From positions 22,465,312 through 22,529,311 of the forward strand of contig CM063113.1 in NCBI GenBank assembly GCA_031841125.1: a stretch of DNA of 64,000 nucleotides, given 5' to 3'. A program made the position numbers and the translations under genes. Within the stretch, counting starts at the first letter, position 1. Each line of letters starts with the position of its first letter. Below are positions 47,470 to 58,884 of the stretch, in pieces. The notes under the pieces were generated by a model. The model worked only from the letters and a program-made list of their open reading frames with translations, ran no database searches and was not told the origin of the DNA. The stretch is from Acanthococcus lagerstroemiae (Eukaryota > Arthropoda > Insecta > Hemiptera > Eriococcidae).

Positions 47470-48030
47470 GCTTAAACTGCTTCAAGGCACTAAGGGGACT
47501 TTTGAAACTGTTCGATACACGTTTCAGCCTCTTTAAGACTCGAATAAGACTCGGAGGCGGTTTACAACCAGTTATACTAGAGCTCTGTATACTTCGTGTA
47601 AGTACGATCGTCCGCCATTTTGACTTCAACTGTGCCCGTGGATGCCGAATCCGACTATGCGGAGCGTACCGCGTAGTCAATTCGGCATCGACGGGCGCGG
47701 TTGGATTCAAAATGGCGGACGATCATACTCTTCTATCTAGAGCTTTAGTTATACCTCTCTAGCGCTCATTTAGGACTCCTTAAGACTTCTAGTCCTACTT
47801 AAAATTCTGTAAGATTTTTGTTTAGGACTCACTGGTTGTTCAGAACTTTCTAAAACTTTTTTATGATTCTTCCGGATTTTAGAGATTCCTCAAGACTTAG
47901 TCAAGTCTTTTGAAGACGCATTAATACTTGCATCGAATATCTTAAGACTCATCTAGGACACTTAAAGGTTCTTTTAAACGTATTTAAGACCTTTCAAAAC
48001 TATTCAGGACCCATTTAAGACACTTGTTCA
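47470..48030. repeat. Degenerate AAGACTC-type repeat, third tract
   Basis: TTAAGACTC, CTCAAGACTTAG, TTTAAGACC and similar words occur every 10-20 bases. It is interrupted by the fold-back element at 47582-47748. Confidence 0.55.
47582..47748. mobile_element. Fold-back element family D, copy 2
   Basis: GATCGTCCGCCATTTTGA ... TCAAAATGGCGGACGATC are near-perfect mirror arms, with the middle CCGAATCCGACTATGCGG also self-complementary to the other side. The same family as 25273-25426. Confidence 0.85.
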
Positions 48031-50800
48031 CTATTCCATACATACTTGATCCGAACGGTGCCCATACTGCATTTCACTTATTTTTTGTCCCCTGCCCCCC
48101 GCCAGGCTGCCTCCATTTTGGATTTAGGGTCAAGCAGATGTCAAAAATCAATTCAGCTTCGAAACCCTGTTAGTCTGTATTCCGATTTCTTCAATTCTAT
48201 AATTTTCGAAATTTAAAAACTCACTTTCTGAAGTCTAAAAAACGCGAAAGAAAACAAAACTTTACCCAAGTGGTATCTAAAGGGTGAAGGTAAAAGGTAC
48301 GCAAAAATTCCCAAGGACATACAGGTACAGATACACAGAACCGGAGCCTAGGATTATCTGCATTTCTTCAGTTCGCAAAATTCATTCGGTAAAACATGAA
48401 GACAATCATTAAGCAATTCTACATTTCCGCCCATAATCCATAATGTGTAGCTGTGTACAGGAGATTTTAACATAACCCGACAACCCCCCCCCCCTTGTTT
48501 ACGACATCTCAATAGCCAATAACAGAAAACTGCACAGGACAATTTTTAGATAAAATCCAGTTTATTTATTCTGATTGAAGCCTTTTTTGATGTAATTAAC
48601 ATTCTTGGATTTTTGGAGTTTTTCACTCCCTAGGGCGGAGGAAGCTCCAGTGGAATTCCATAGGACTTTTAGGACATTCATCAGTATGTTGTACTGATCA
48701 CCTGTACCAACATTCAGCTTTGTTACAATTTTTTAATCGAACTTTTTTCTGATTACCTGGACAATGAAACAGTTGAAATTTGTCAGGCGCATTGCGCTTC
48801 CAAATTTCGTTAAGAGTCTCAAGGTTTCGATACGTCCAACACATCTATTTAGAATTCGACGGGTCAGCTGTACAATACATACTATACTCCGTCCGAATCG
48901 AGGGGGTAAATACTCTTCGTTACATTTGCAGTGTCATGGGTTGCATTCTCTAGAAGGAAAATAGGAGTTAACACATTAGGCGCCATGTTGGTCTTTCTCT
49001 CAAAGCCGGTCAATTGTGACCAACACCAAATGAGAAAACATTTTCTTGGCCCAGGACAAAAATTCTAAAGTTATGCATAGTGCCGAATGTGGTAAGCTTA
49101 GCATTGTACAATCGGCCAGAAGAAACGTCACGATCACAACGAGTAATTCTCGCATGCGTATACCTGCAAGGCATAATTATTAGGCAACTAAAGTTAGTCA
49201 TGTGAATGGATAATTGCCTATAACACAGTTTAAAGGGACAAATTTTCTGCAAAATTGATTTTTCAATTTTCTTGCCATTAAAGTATGTGCATAATTTCAA
49301 TTATACACCTCTTTCCCCAGTCCTTAGATTTCACTAAACTCCCTCCCCCTCGTCATAATAACAAAATTCCGCTAGTAGGGTAGTGGGTAAACTCACGAAC
49401 TATGCGATTATGTACTTTGGAAAAACACAAATTAATATTAATACAAATTTCGGCCAACTGTAACGTAACATATACAGGGGAAAATGTAAACGAAACCAGC
49501 TCTGTACTTGTAAAAATTATAAATTTCATTTATTAGGATCATTTGTCTTAAGCTCAATTTGTATGTGAAATAATTTATTATAAATTCTCTTCTACACCCT
49601 TAGTACTCAAAAATGAATAATTTATTCCCAAAAACTGCTAAGAGCCATTTTTTGAGAATTGACTTTTTTTATCCATTCATAAGAAGTAGTTAAATGCGCA
49701 GAATTTGATACGTGTATCTGTTTTGCATTAAAACGAGCTGTAACGGTTTAAAATACACAATCAAAAAATAGGTTTGAGTCAAAACCTGCTACAGAAATGA
49801 TATTTTGATAAAAGATGTGTCCAGAATCTGCTCTGAATCTATGTAAATATTTATAGCCAAAACCTACTATCCTAGGACTTTTTGTGGCCGCAACCAGATA
49901 CAGAAAACAAGAATCCATGAATGGATCAATCATTTTGTTCTAAGCAGTGATGTGTTACTCTGTTTCTTAGGCTTTTGTGTTACCAGTCGCGCAATTGTGT
50001 TGTTCAAGTTTTGGAGTAATGTAGCTTAGGTTTACCCGTTATATTTGTACCATATTTTCCACCCGGTATCTAATCCATAACAGATCACGGAAATCTATTT
50101 AAAAATACAATGAGCATTCAGTTCTACTAGAACCCTTTCAAACGCACTTTCTGAATTAGTTTTACGTTTATATTATATGAAAAATACAGTTTCTTGTCCC
50201 CCACCCACCACCCCCACCCAAAAAAAGAAGTAATAATAATAACAAAGACCTGTGTTGTAGGTATTTATTTGGTTTCAAAACCTGCTTTAGTATCATTTTT
50301 GGGCCAAAACCAGCTATGATTATTTTCAATCATGGATAGAAAAAATTCTATGGAACAGACAAAAGGGAATTTTGGTGAACTGGTAGGCAACATGGCAATC
50401 TACAGGAAGTAGAAAACACTGTGTAAATCTAGGAATGAAAAAAATCTCACAATCTTATGTTTTTATTCATAGTAGTTTTTGGAAATAAACGATTCAATGA
50501 ACGGAACTAAACATTTGAATTACATCAATCAATCCATAGCCTTCTGTACGTGAAGTGAGAACAGGTCTGATGAGAGGAGGAGGGAAGAGGGAGATTTCCC
50601 CAGGCCCCGGTCTTGGAAGGGGGCCCATCGAAAATACCAAAAAGGCAAAAAATACATGAAAATAATCGAAAACAATTTTTATGAAGCAAAACAAAATAAA
50701 ATTGAACGCCCCATAAAAAATTCCCACCAGGCCACAATTTTCTTTCTACAGCCCTGAGTGAGAAAGGCAACGCCAGCGCCGCATCTCCATGGTCACGTTG
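48031..50800. other. No supported gene
   Basis: AT-rich. The word CAAAACC(T/A)GCT recurs at 49784, 49857, 50277 and 50312. 50560-50640 has GGCCCCGG...GGGCCCATCG, typical of a decayed MITE. C-tract near 48484. Confidence 0.35.
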
Positions 50801-50802
50801 GT

Positions 50803-51778
50803 CTACGTAAGGGAATGTGCCAGTTGTTAGTCAGGTACCTATTACCTAATATTGGCCGCTACATTTCTAAGTTCAATAAAATCCGGTAGGAGCGCTATGA
50901 ACATCCCCCCTCCCTAAGAAATAGGTTCTACAGGCTTAGAGCTATAATTCTATACCTTTGTGACTATGAAGACGTGATTACAACTCCGTGTCTGTGATTT
51001 TGAAATTTATAGTGATAAGAAAGCCGTAGTTTTCATCGAAGTTTGGAAAAAGGTGTTTGAAAAAATCAAAATGATAGGTACGTAACACATTTTCTCGTTA
51101 ATTTAAATAGGTATATGTTATGCTCTCCGAAAAACATATTTTCGGTGTGTTTGAGAATTTCAGTTCGAGCTGGTGATTTGCAGGAAGTGAGAAGGGTGGT
51201 TGAAAGATTCGTTTTCAATTTGCGATAACTTCAGTTACAAACAAATGTTTGGGGTTTTTGTCAATTTATACACCCTTGTACATACCATATAATCTATTTT
51301 TAATAAGAAATACGTAATAAGTGAAAATTGAAAATGGTCAACAACTGGCACAAATTACATCTCGTACTAACTCGACTATACCATGTTGACCAAGATTGGT
51401 ATGTGCCAGATGTTGGTCAGTCAACAATTGGCATTTTTTAAAAATCGTTTTTAGGAAATCTATTCAGTTTAAATCGATTTCAGCTCTGTATTCTATATGT
51501 GTATTTAAACTGAGATGAAGGGAAAGGAATCCTGTGATGAGATTCTACGTGACCAATAATTGGCACAGCAGTACCAAATATTGATCATTAGGTGTCTTCG
51601 TAAGATAGCTGTAGTCGACATTTTTCATTGCATATTAAAAATTTTCGAGTGCATTAGCTGAGAGTAGACAAATGGTAGGTATTCGTGAACTACACGGGTT
51701 TCATTTCCAAAAAACGATTAGGGGAGGTACACGAACTGGTCAAAAAAAGTAGACCAACAATTGGCACTTTCACTTGAT
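50803..51778. mobile_element. Non-autonomous DNA transposon family E, copy 2
   Basis: Starts GTAAGGGAATGTGCCAGTTG and ends ACCAACAATTGGCACTTTC. It matches 10885-11830 along its length (GATTACAACTCCGTGTCTGT, then a shared AAAAATCGTTTTTAGGAAA core). It carries the same internal GGTCAACAACTGGCAC and GTGCCAGATGTTGGTC motifs. Confidence 0.85.
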
Positions 51779-51981
51779 ACACATCCCGATGCGCAAAATT
51801 TCACCAGTTACCCGGATAACTAAAGAGGAACAAGGGTAATCAAAGGGTAACTAGAGGGTTAACTAATGGCGTAGTACCCCGTCAGTTACCCGGGTAACTA
51901 AAGGGGAATAAGGGTAATCTGAGGGTAATTTAAGTGTAACAAATGGGTAACTAGAGGGTAACTGATTGCGCATTGGGATGG
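51779..51981. mobile_element. MITE family H with internal GGGTAACT repeats
   Basis: Inverted ends CATCCCGATGCGCAA and, in complement, CATCCCAATGCGCAA. The interior is two rough halves, each a run of CAGTTACCCGG(A/G)TAACT, AAGGGTAATC and GGGTAACTAGAGGGT. About 200 bp. Confidence 0.7.
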
Positions 51982-51984
51982 TGC

Positions 51985-52660
51985 TACGTAAAATTTGCGG
52001 ATTTTTTCACTAATCATGAAATCACTAAAAAAAGATGCCATTTAGAGATAAATTCTAAACAACAAACTTGTTATCCATGAAATTTCGGTTCTGCTGAACA
52101 TGTTTCCAGAATTTTTGTGTCCATCGTTCATTTTATGTAGAGGAAAAACTGAAATATTTTAGTACAAAACGCACGTTCGCGCGCTACATAATCTAGTTCC
52201 CCCAGCCACTGATGCGATGCCAAAAGGGTAGTTTCCGGTGCTGGGGGTGCGGTGTCATAGGGGCCACTTTGGCATGCGTGCATCGCCACACGTCCCACCA
52301 CACCAAAACGTAATCTAGTATTTGGGCCGAACAGCGCTAGTATCACGCACAATGAAAACGGGACCATGGTGAGCGGCACGGGTGGTGGGCGGAAGCTTTC
52401 CTTAAATCGATCGAAATCAATTTTTCTGAGAGAAGGTAACTTATAGGAAATTGTATGCTCTACAAATTTTGTTATCTTAATGTTTCCGCTAAATGGCTTC
52501 ATTCTGGACTTATTTTGAGATACTCAATTAACATTCAAATAGGAAAATCGTCCTGATCCCCTTTTCAATTTTGCCGATTGTAGCGCTCTCAGCGGATGTT
52601 CGGCCCGAATGGTCGCTAAGATCCTACTGATAAGACCGACTAACTGCGTGTTGTTACCAA
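51985..52660. other. Dispersed repeats, no gene
   Basis: 52227-52300 shares GTAGTTTCCGG and GGCATGCGTGCATCGCCA with 40495-40570. 52435-52540 is a copy of the CTACAAATTTTGTT dispersed repeat. Confidence 0.4.
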
Positions 52661-52666
52661 ATATCT

Positions 52667-53103
52667 TTTTTCTCTCTTCATTTACTCTCACCCGAGCCCT
52701 GGAACCGCCCCTTCGAGCATTACCTCAGGGACATCAGGGAGCCTTCTACGGCTGCCTTAGCCCCTCTTTTCTTCTTGCCGGGAATCGGCCTAGGTCAACT
52801 GCGCTATCTTCCTGTCGAATACCCGTATCACTAGCCCCGTGGTTTATGACGGTGAGTTCAACGAGCACCGGCAGGTAGCGCCTTACCCATTTACAGCTTT
52901 CATATACTGGCGACCAATTACACACTTCTCGGAAGCCTCTGCTGTAAGTGGTTGTAACTCTGTGTACGTTATCAGAATGCGGTGTTAGAATGTGTGACGA
53001 GTTCTTTCTTGCATTACTGAGAACGATGCCGACGTTGGGAATCGAACCCGGTGCCTTCGGGTTATTGAAGCCGAGTTCTTACCGCTATGCCACAGAGCCA
53101 CTC
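52667..53103 (-). mobile_element. tRNA-derived SINE 2, complete (437 bp)
   Basis: Flanked by a 15-bp target duplication TGTTRCCAAATATCT (52652-52666 and 53104-53118, one change). The minus-strand head GGCTCTGTGGCATAGCGGTA and CCGGGTTCGATTCCCAACG are A and B boxes of a tRNA different from that in SINE 1. A unique body follows. The 3' part (GACCTAGGCCGATTCCCGGC, AATGCTCGAAGGGGCGG, CCAGGGCTCGGGTGAGAG) is the tail also found in SINE 1. It ends in an A-rich tail. Confidence 0.9.
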
Positions 53104-53119
53104 TGTTGCCAAATATCTA

Positions 53120-55185
53120 CTTCACGACGTATTACCTGTAGGAAGCTACGAGTATCGAGTACGATCAATCTTATGTTCATATCATGTACATCATCTGAAC
53201 GTTAACAACGCTACTGAAGGCGTGGTTATTCATTCCGGAAGCGGTAAGGTAGTTGGTGGGGGCACCCTCTTCCACGAGGTCTTCTTCTGCAGATGTCTTA
53301 GTTGTTGACTATTTGGCCTCTCACGTCATCGCTTCTGTAATCTGTAAGTTTATGTCCTACACAAAACTTGATAAGACATTACTTCTCATAGTTGACAGAT
53401 TAATGAATTTACATTGTAATGCAGTAGTGTCCACCACGTAACCCTATCCTATTTTGGTGTCTTCGGATACAGTTTTCTATTTCAATCATTCATGTTTAGG
53501 ACAAAGGAAGAAAGGTTACACCATCTAAATCGTTCACTCTTGGAAGAATCTTGAGACTTCACCGCCAAAAAAGAAAGGGGTACACATTGTATCACATACA
53601 ATAATTTCCAGCCTGAAACTTAATAATCTGTTCATATTCATTTAATACGATCCTTTGAAAAATGTTTCAATTTATTAATTATGTGCTCATTATTCTTCCT
53701 TAAGGAGCCGATTATACTACCCTCACAAATGTGCACTACTCCTTTCTGAATTTTTTATCGTTGTATTGCAGTATTCTAGCACAAGAATTTCCTATCAATC
53801 AGGAAGATTTCCAAACTTCATTTTGGCACTTGTTGTGATTCCGGGGGCTAAAACCAAGTCTGCTTTTTGTAGAACGTTCTCAAGAAACTCCATATTCACA
53901 CACCAGTACAGTGAACCATAGAGACACTGATCCCTAAAGCGTCAATTTGGATCGCAAACTTCATTCTTCCATAATACAGAGTTGAAAAGTCATAATTATG
54001 AATTATATAAGCTATACTGTCCATCGTTCTATCTGACATCAGTAACTCTTAAAATGGGGGACAAGGGCGCGAATCTCTCCAAACCTCCAGCAATGTACGC
54101 GAGGCTACGCGTGGAAGCTTTGAAAGCGTTTCGTGCTTCATCGCGAATTCATATCCGCGGAGCGTACCACGACACCAGAAGTATCTTTGATGACATGTTC
54201 ACGACTCGTAAATAAGAGTACGACATGGTACAGCGCAGCAGCCCGAGACCACGAACTAACAAGTCGCTAGAACTTGTAAGTCGCTCAGGTTCAAACTGGT
54301 ATCCAGGCACCCAGCCAGCAGGCCGCAGCCGGTACCATAAGCCGAACTCGCCCATCATAGTATCCATCGGCACCAGACGGCCGATACCAATTCGTTCGCA
54401 TTCCTCGAAGGCAGCAATCAACCTACCACGCCAACATGGTAACAGCAATTGCGACTTTTTGAATGTCACTTTCGCCGGTGCGATGCGGTCGGTCGAATGT
54501 CCCGCCGCATGTGGCATCGCATTGGCTCGCTCGGCACACCACGCGAACATCGAGTACTTTCACTTCACAACTTGGCCCGGCCAGAGTGACGAAGACGGAC
54601 GCGGCGAACAGGTTGGCTTGTTTTCGCGGCTCATTCTTTCTTCTCCATCTAATCCGCGATCTTTATTATCGAATAACATTAACCTTGATTTATTGCGTAA
54701 TAAAGCGATCGTTTGTCGATGACGATGAGTAATTCGGTGTTACGGAGAACTGAAAAGAAAGAAAGAGAGCGAACTAGCGAGCATGTGATTTAAACTAACA
54801 CTGCGAATGCGTACCCAATGGGCAATGAAAACCGGTGGCATTATAAAAGGTACTTGGGATATACCACGTAGAACGGGATGAACAGGATCACTGGAGTAAA
54901 TAGAATCACATTTCAGGAAAGTTCTTGAAATGTTACTAAGCCTGAAACTAATATCAACTTGTGGGAACAAAAAGATGTAGTAACAGTGTACCCCAGTGTA
55001 CCCATTCGACTAATTTTTGAATATTCAAAGTTGGCAAATTGAAGTATTTTCGTCGTGCAATCAGCAGATCCATATGTTTTCATGGTGGCATCAAAACCTT
55101 ATCAGTAGCTCGGTTACTATTAGTGTTCAGAGTTTTCCCGGTCCTCTGCTCTTCTTACGACCACAAGTACTGGCTCTCCACATGT
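53120..55185. other. No firmly supported gene
   Basis: 54040-54740 is clearly richer in G+C and open on both strands (plus 54048-54209 reads MGDKGANLSKPPAMYARLRV; minus 54550-54150 is also long). It could be a promoter/5' region, an old LTR (AATAAA near 54700) or an unknown gene. I cannot choose among these. Confidence 0.3.
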
Positions 55186-55189
55186 GCCC

Positions 55190-55785
55190 CGGATTTGGTC
55201 TCTTCACTTTATTGGGAAGCAACCAGGGGGCCGACTGCTCTCCATCTTTCCAGTTATAACTAGCTTCTTTAGATTGTCGTTCTCCCGTCTCATAATGTGA
55301 CCAAAATATTTCAATATGCGATGCGTAAACATGGAGCTTAGCCGTTCAGGGTTTCCTATCTCATCCACAATGGACACATTGGTTCGCTTTGCAGTCCATG
55401 ACACATGAAGCATCATCCTTCAGATCCGAAGTTCAGGTTATTTAGTCTATTTCGGTCGACTTTCCATTGTGTGCAAGTTTCAGCTGAATAAAGCACAACA
55501 CGGAATATCAGTGTCTGTACCATTTTGATCTTCGTGTCTTTCCTGATATCATGATTCTTCCATACTGCCTCTCTAGCGAGCTGAGCTCTTCTTCATATTT
55601 CAATCTCACTAGTCCCATAACAATCAAGGAGCCAAGGAAAATAAAGGATTTTACTACCTCGTAACCCAATATGTGTGTGTCTTTGAGGTCAATTTCTCCC
55701 CTTTGATTTTTTCACCCAGTTTTACAGCACGCCAACAGATTGTACGATGGAAAGTAAAAAGTTCAATATGTGTACAGTGTTATAC
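55190..55785 (-). mobile_element. RTE-like LINE thumb/3' fragment
   Basis: 55416-55204 on the minus strand reads LHVSWTAKRTNVSIVDEIG, then LKYFGHIMRRENDNLKKLV, the classical post-RT segment of RTE-type LINEs. Upstream frames (to about 55780) show a YEVV..FLGS-like and VQTLIFRVVLYSAET-like thumb with shifts. Confidence 0.75.
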
Positions 55786-55788
55786 ATA

Positions 55789-56704
55789 GGTTGTCCCTAA
55801 GTAACTGAGACTAAAATTCGTGCGGCCCACCAACGCTACCTATCGGCGTTTCAACGTAGTAGCGGGATAATTTGGTTCATTAGCTATCGATCGAGACCAT
55901 GCCGAGCTCATTTGATTGAAAACTTGCTGTTCCAGACCAATTTGAAGAAAAATCATATGCGTTGACCCCTACAGGTTTTTTTTTAAAGAAGGAAAAAAGC
56001 ATACCTACAATTACAAAATTTTTTATTAATCATCATCTTCACTAAGTACACGAATATCTTTTTCAAAATAAGCGCCATTCATGGCTATACAGGCGTCCAT
56101 TTGTTCTTGCCATTTATCGAACGTTTTCGCGTATTCCGCTGCTGGTAAGGAGGAGAAAAACATCTGCGCCGCAGTGATGCAACTTTTTGATTTGTGTTGA
56201 ATTGACAACCCTGTAAGGCTGCCTTTAGTTGAGGAAAGAACCAAAAGTCGCAGGGGGTGAGGTCGGGATTATATGGGGATGGGGGTGAATTGTGATTTTT
56301 TAGAAGTCATCACCGCGGAGCAGATGTTTTTCTCCTCCTTACTGGCGGTGGAATACGCGAAAACGTTGGATAAATGGCAAGAACGACTGGACGCCTGTAC
56401 AGCCATGAATGGCGCTTATTTTGAAAAATATATTCCTGTACTTCGTGAAGATGATGATTAATAAAAAATTTTGTAATCGTATGTTTTTTTTCCCTTCTTT
56501 AAAAAAATCGTTAAAAAACCTGTAGGGGTCAATGCATATGGTTTTTTTCAAATTAGTCTGGAAGAGCGAGTTTTCAATCAAATGAGCTCGGTGTGGTCTC
56601 AATCGATAGCTAATGAACCAAATTATCCCCTTACTGTGTTGAAACGCCGATAGGTAGCGTTGGTGGGCCGTACGAATTTTAGTCTCAGTTACTTAGCGAC
56701 GACC
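55789..56704. mobile_element. Fold-back mariner: two 3' halves joined tail-out
   Basis: 916 bp bounded by TA on both sides, with mariner-type ends GGTTGTCCCTAAGTAACTGA and TCAGTTACTTAGCGACGACC. Two arms of about 395 bp are inverted copies (55789-56180 and 56305-56704) around a 124-bp spacer. Each arm carries the C-terminus of a mariner-like transposase: minus 56244-56026 (AAQMFFSSLPAAEYAKTFDK, ending SEDDD) and plus 56273-56461 (ending REDDD). The spacer still reads PDLTPCDFWFFP on the minus strand, the block with the third catalytic Asp. No catalytic core is complete. Confidence 0.9.
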
Positions 56705-57425
56705 TATGTAGAACTTGAAAGCTCACGGTACCCGTTAATAAGCACCCACGCGCTTCGAGAAAACTATTTCGTACTGTTTCATTTGGGAAGACGAAAGAAT
56801 GATTTAATGTTCGTTTAGTGGTGACGGATTTCCGTTATTTTGAAAAATTACGCCGTTAAGCGGCCATTGCTCTTTGCGATTTGCATTGCACTTGACCCGA
56901 AAAATATTGCACGCGTGTTAACCAAAGAGCAGAGAACGATCACATCTCTGCTCGGGTCGTAATCGTGATTCAGGTACGTAGTTTACTTCTCAGGCTAGGT
57001 AAGATTTTTAGCAAAGCAAGAGAGCGAAAGGTACTGCAGCTTCAGATGATATGAAACATTGTGAGTTCAACAACCGCAACATTCGAGAAGGCTTTATTGG
57101 CACTCTGCAAGCTCGAAGGCCAACAGAGAAGTTCATAACGTTAAATCAACCTTTTTGATGAGTTGAAAGCAGACTTATATTAGCCTACTGGTGAAGTCAG
57201 TCAATCATAGTTCTTGTAGGTGTTAAAAGTCGATATATGATGTCGAAAAGAGCCGATATTTTCCAACGAACAGACATTTTGCGCCGAAAACAAGTTTTGA
57301 TGTGATGATTCAAAATCAGGGTCAACACGCACATAATTGTGTGAGGTGGCGCTGTATGCGCCGAGTGCTCAGACTTCGTAGTCCATTGCACTATTCTTCA
57401 AGTTGCTGTTAAGTATCAGCTCAGT
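56705..57425. other. No gene recognised
   Basis: Moderately AT-rich; no splice-bounded frames, terminal repeats or RNA motifs that I can support. Confidence 0.35.
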
Positions 57426-57429
57426 AGCC

Positions 57430-58880
57430 TCACTTTTATAGCCAAAGTGAGAATTTTACTTAGTTCTATCCCTTTAACTTTACTGGGTGCTGGATACTCT
57501 AGTCCTAGTGCATCGCGTCTTGTCCCGGCTATTGCTGGTCATTGACATATGATATGGATCGAGGTTTCTTCCTCTTCTCCACAGTACTTACAGGCGCCGC
57601 TTTTCGCTACTCCTGTTTTATACCGCACGTATTTGGTCCTCTGACTAGTTAGTAGTCCGAACATGAACCTTGCACGTTTCCTGTAAAACCCTGGTAGGAG
57701 CTTGGCGTACTTACTAGGGGGCGTCCCCTATCAGTGTTTTGCTGACTTTCATGCCACTGGCCATCCGCCAGTGCATTTCCGTATACTTAGTTATCCAAGC
57801 CTCCACTTTGGATTTTATGACGCTGTATGCTACAGGAAGACACGGCCTAGGCGTTGCCAGTTCCTTTTATATACCCTCCTTCGCTAGCTTGTCAGTGATT
57901 ATGTTTCCTATTATGCTGCAGTGTCCCGGTGTCCATAGTATGGTAACACGGTTCTCATGGGCAAGAGCGTATAATGTGTTAACGCAGTCCGCCACCACCA
58001 GGGATGTAGTTTGGTGTGACGATAGTGCCTTAATAGCCGTTCGACTGTCTGTACAGATATAGATCTGCTCACTAACGAGGCCCTTCTGCTGGCTTCTGTT
58101 AATGGCCACCGTGATCGCCATTACCTCTGCTTGGAGGATAGTGACGCCCTCCCCTACTGCCATTGAATAGCTGTCAGTGCCTTCCACGTGATTCTGATAT
58201 ACCTTGGTCATTCTCAGGGGCGTCTGTAAACCGCAAATGCTCCCCTTTTCCTAGAATGCTTGGCTACCTCTTTTCCCAAGGCTCCCGTGTGGGTGTCAGT
58301 GCACGGTATGGCTTGTCAAAAAAGTGTTCCATCGAGTTTTTATCCTTCGGAATCCCAAAGCATTATCCATCGTCCCCGCCACCTCCCATTTCTTTCTGCG
58401 GACTGTTTTTTGGAACTGACAGTTTGCTCGGTCCAGACGATAAGCCCACATTATCGCAGCTGCTTCTATAGCAGTGTGAAGTGGTGGCAAGTTTGGGAAC
58501 CTTTCCAGTGCCTTAGGGCCAGTTGTGCAATCGTTGGTTATCGTTAACTAGAGGTTAACTCGCCGAATTCGGCGAGTTGAGTGGTCGAAACAGTGAGTTA
58601 GCTATCACGTGATAGTTAACTCACTATTGTACAACTGGCCCTTAGTCGGCGCCGTTCTCATTCCCCTCGTTCGAGCCTTTGCAGGTGATCTGCTCCCTCT
58701 CTGACTTTGGCCAGCTGGACCCGGCTTCACCACACAATGGCCACATATGTGATTCTGGGACGTATTACACCGGTATATATACAGTGCATCATTTTGGGAA
58801 AGAGTCCCCAGGTCCTGCCGACAAAAGTGCGACAAGCCCAAAGAGCCGCAATCCTTTTTCATTCATTGAAAATCTAACCG
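57430..58880 (-). mobile_element. R1/I-like LINE 3' part with RNase H, split by a MITE
   Basis: Minus-strand order: RT thumb from about 58860 (WGLFPKMMHCIYTGVIRPRI), ERGMRTAPTK, then (after the MITE) ALERFPNLPPLHTAIEAAA. RNase H follows at 58211-57867: AEVMAITVAINRS, CTDSRTAIKAL and WTPGHCSIIGN with the last Asp in ITDKLAKEG. A terminal zinc cluster CKYCG...HIICQ lies near 57600. A few stops make it inactive. RNase H plus a C-terminal CCHC cluster is usual for the R1, I and LOA groups. Confidence 0.85.
58516..58641. mobile_element. PIF/Harbinger-type MITE, complete, inside the LINE
   Basis: 126 bp, GGGCCAGTTGTGCAA ... TTGTACAACTGGCCC with long inverted arms (GTTAACT near both ends), flanked by TTA on both sides (58513-58515, 58642-58644). 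The LINE frame is continuous across the insertion when the element and one TTA are ignored. Confidence 0.93.
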
Positions 58881-58884
58881 AAGA

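Noticed and set aside
53024..53101. tRNA gene candidate on the minus strand
   Set aside because: A and B boxes are good, but it is the head of a SINE with a target duplication at the far end, and the arms do not form a normal tRNA.
54150..54722. Long frames on both strands
   Set aside because: Both strands are open because stops are rare in this G+C-richer stretch; neither has a recognisable motif or splice sites.
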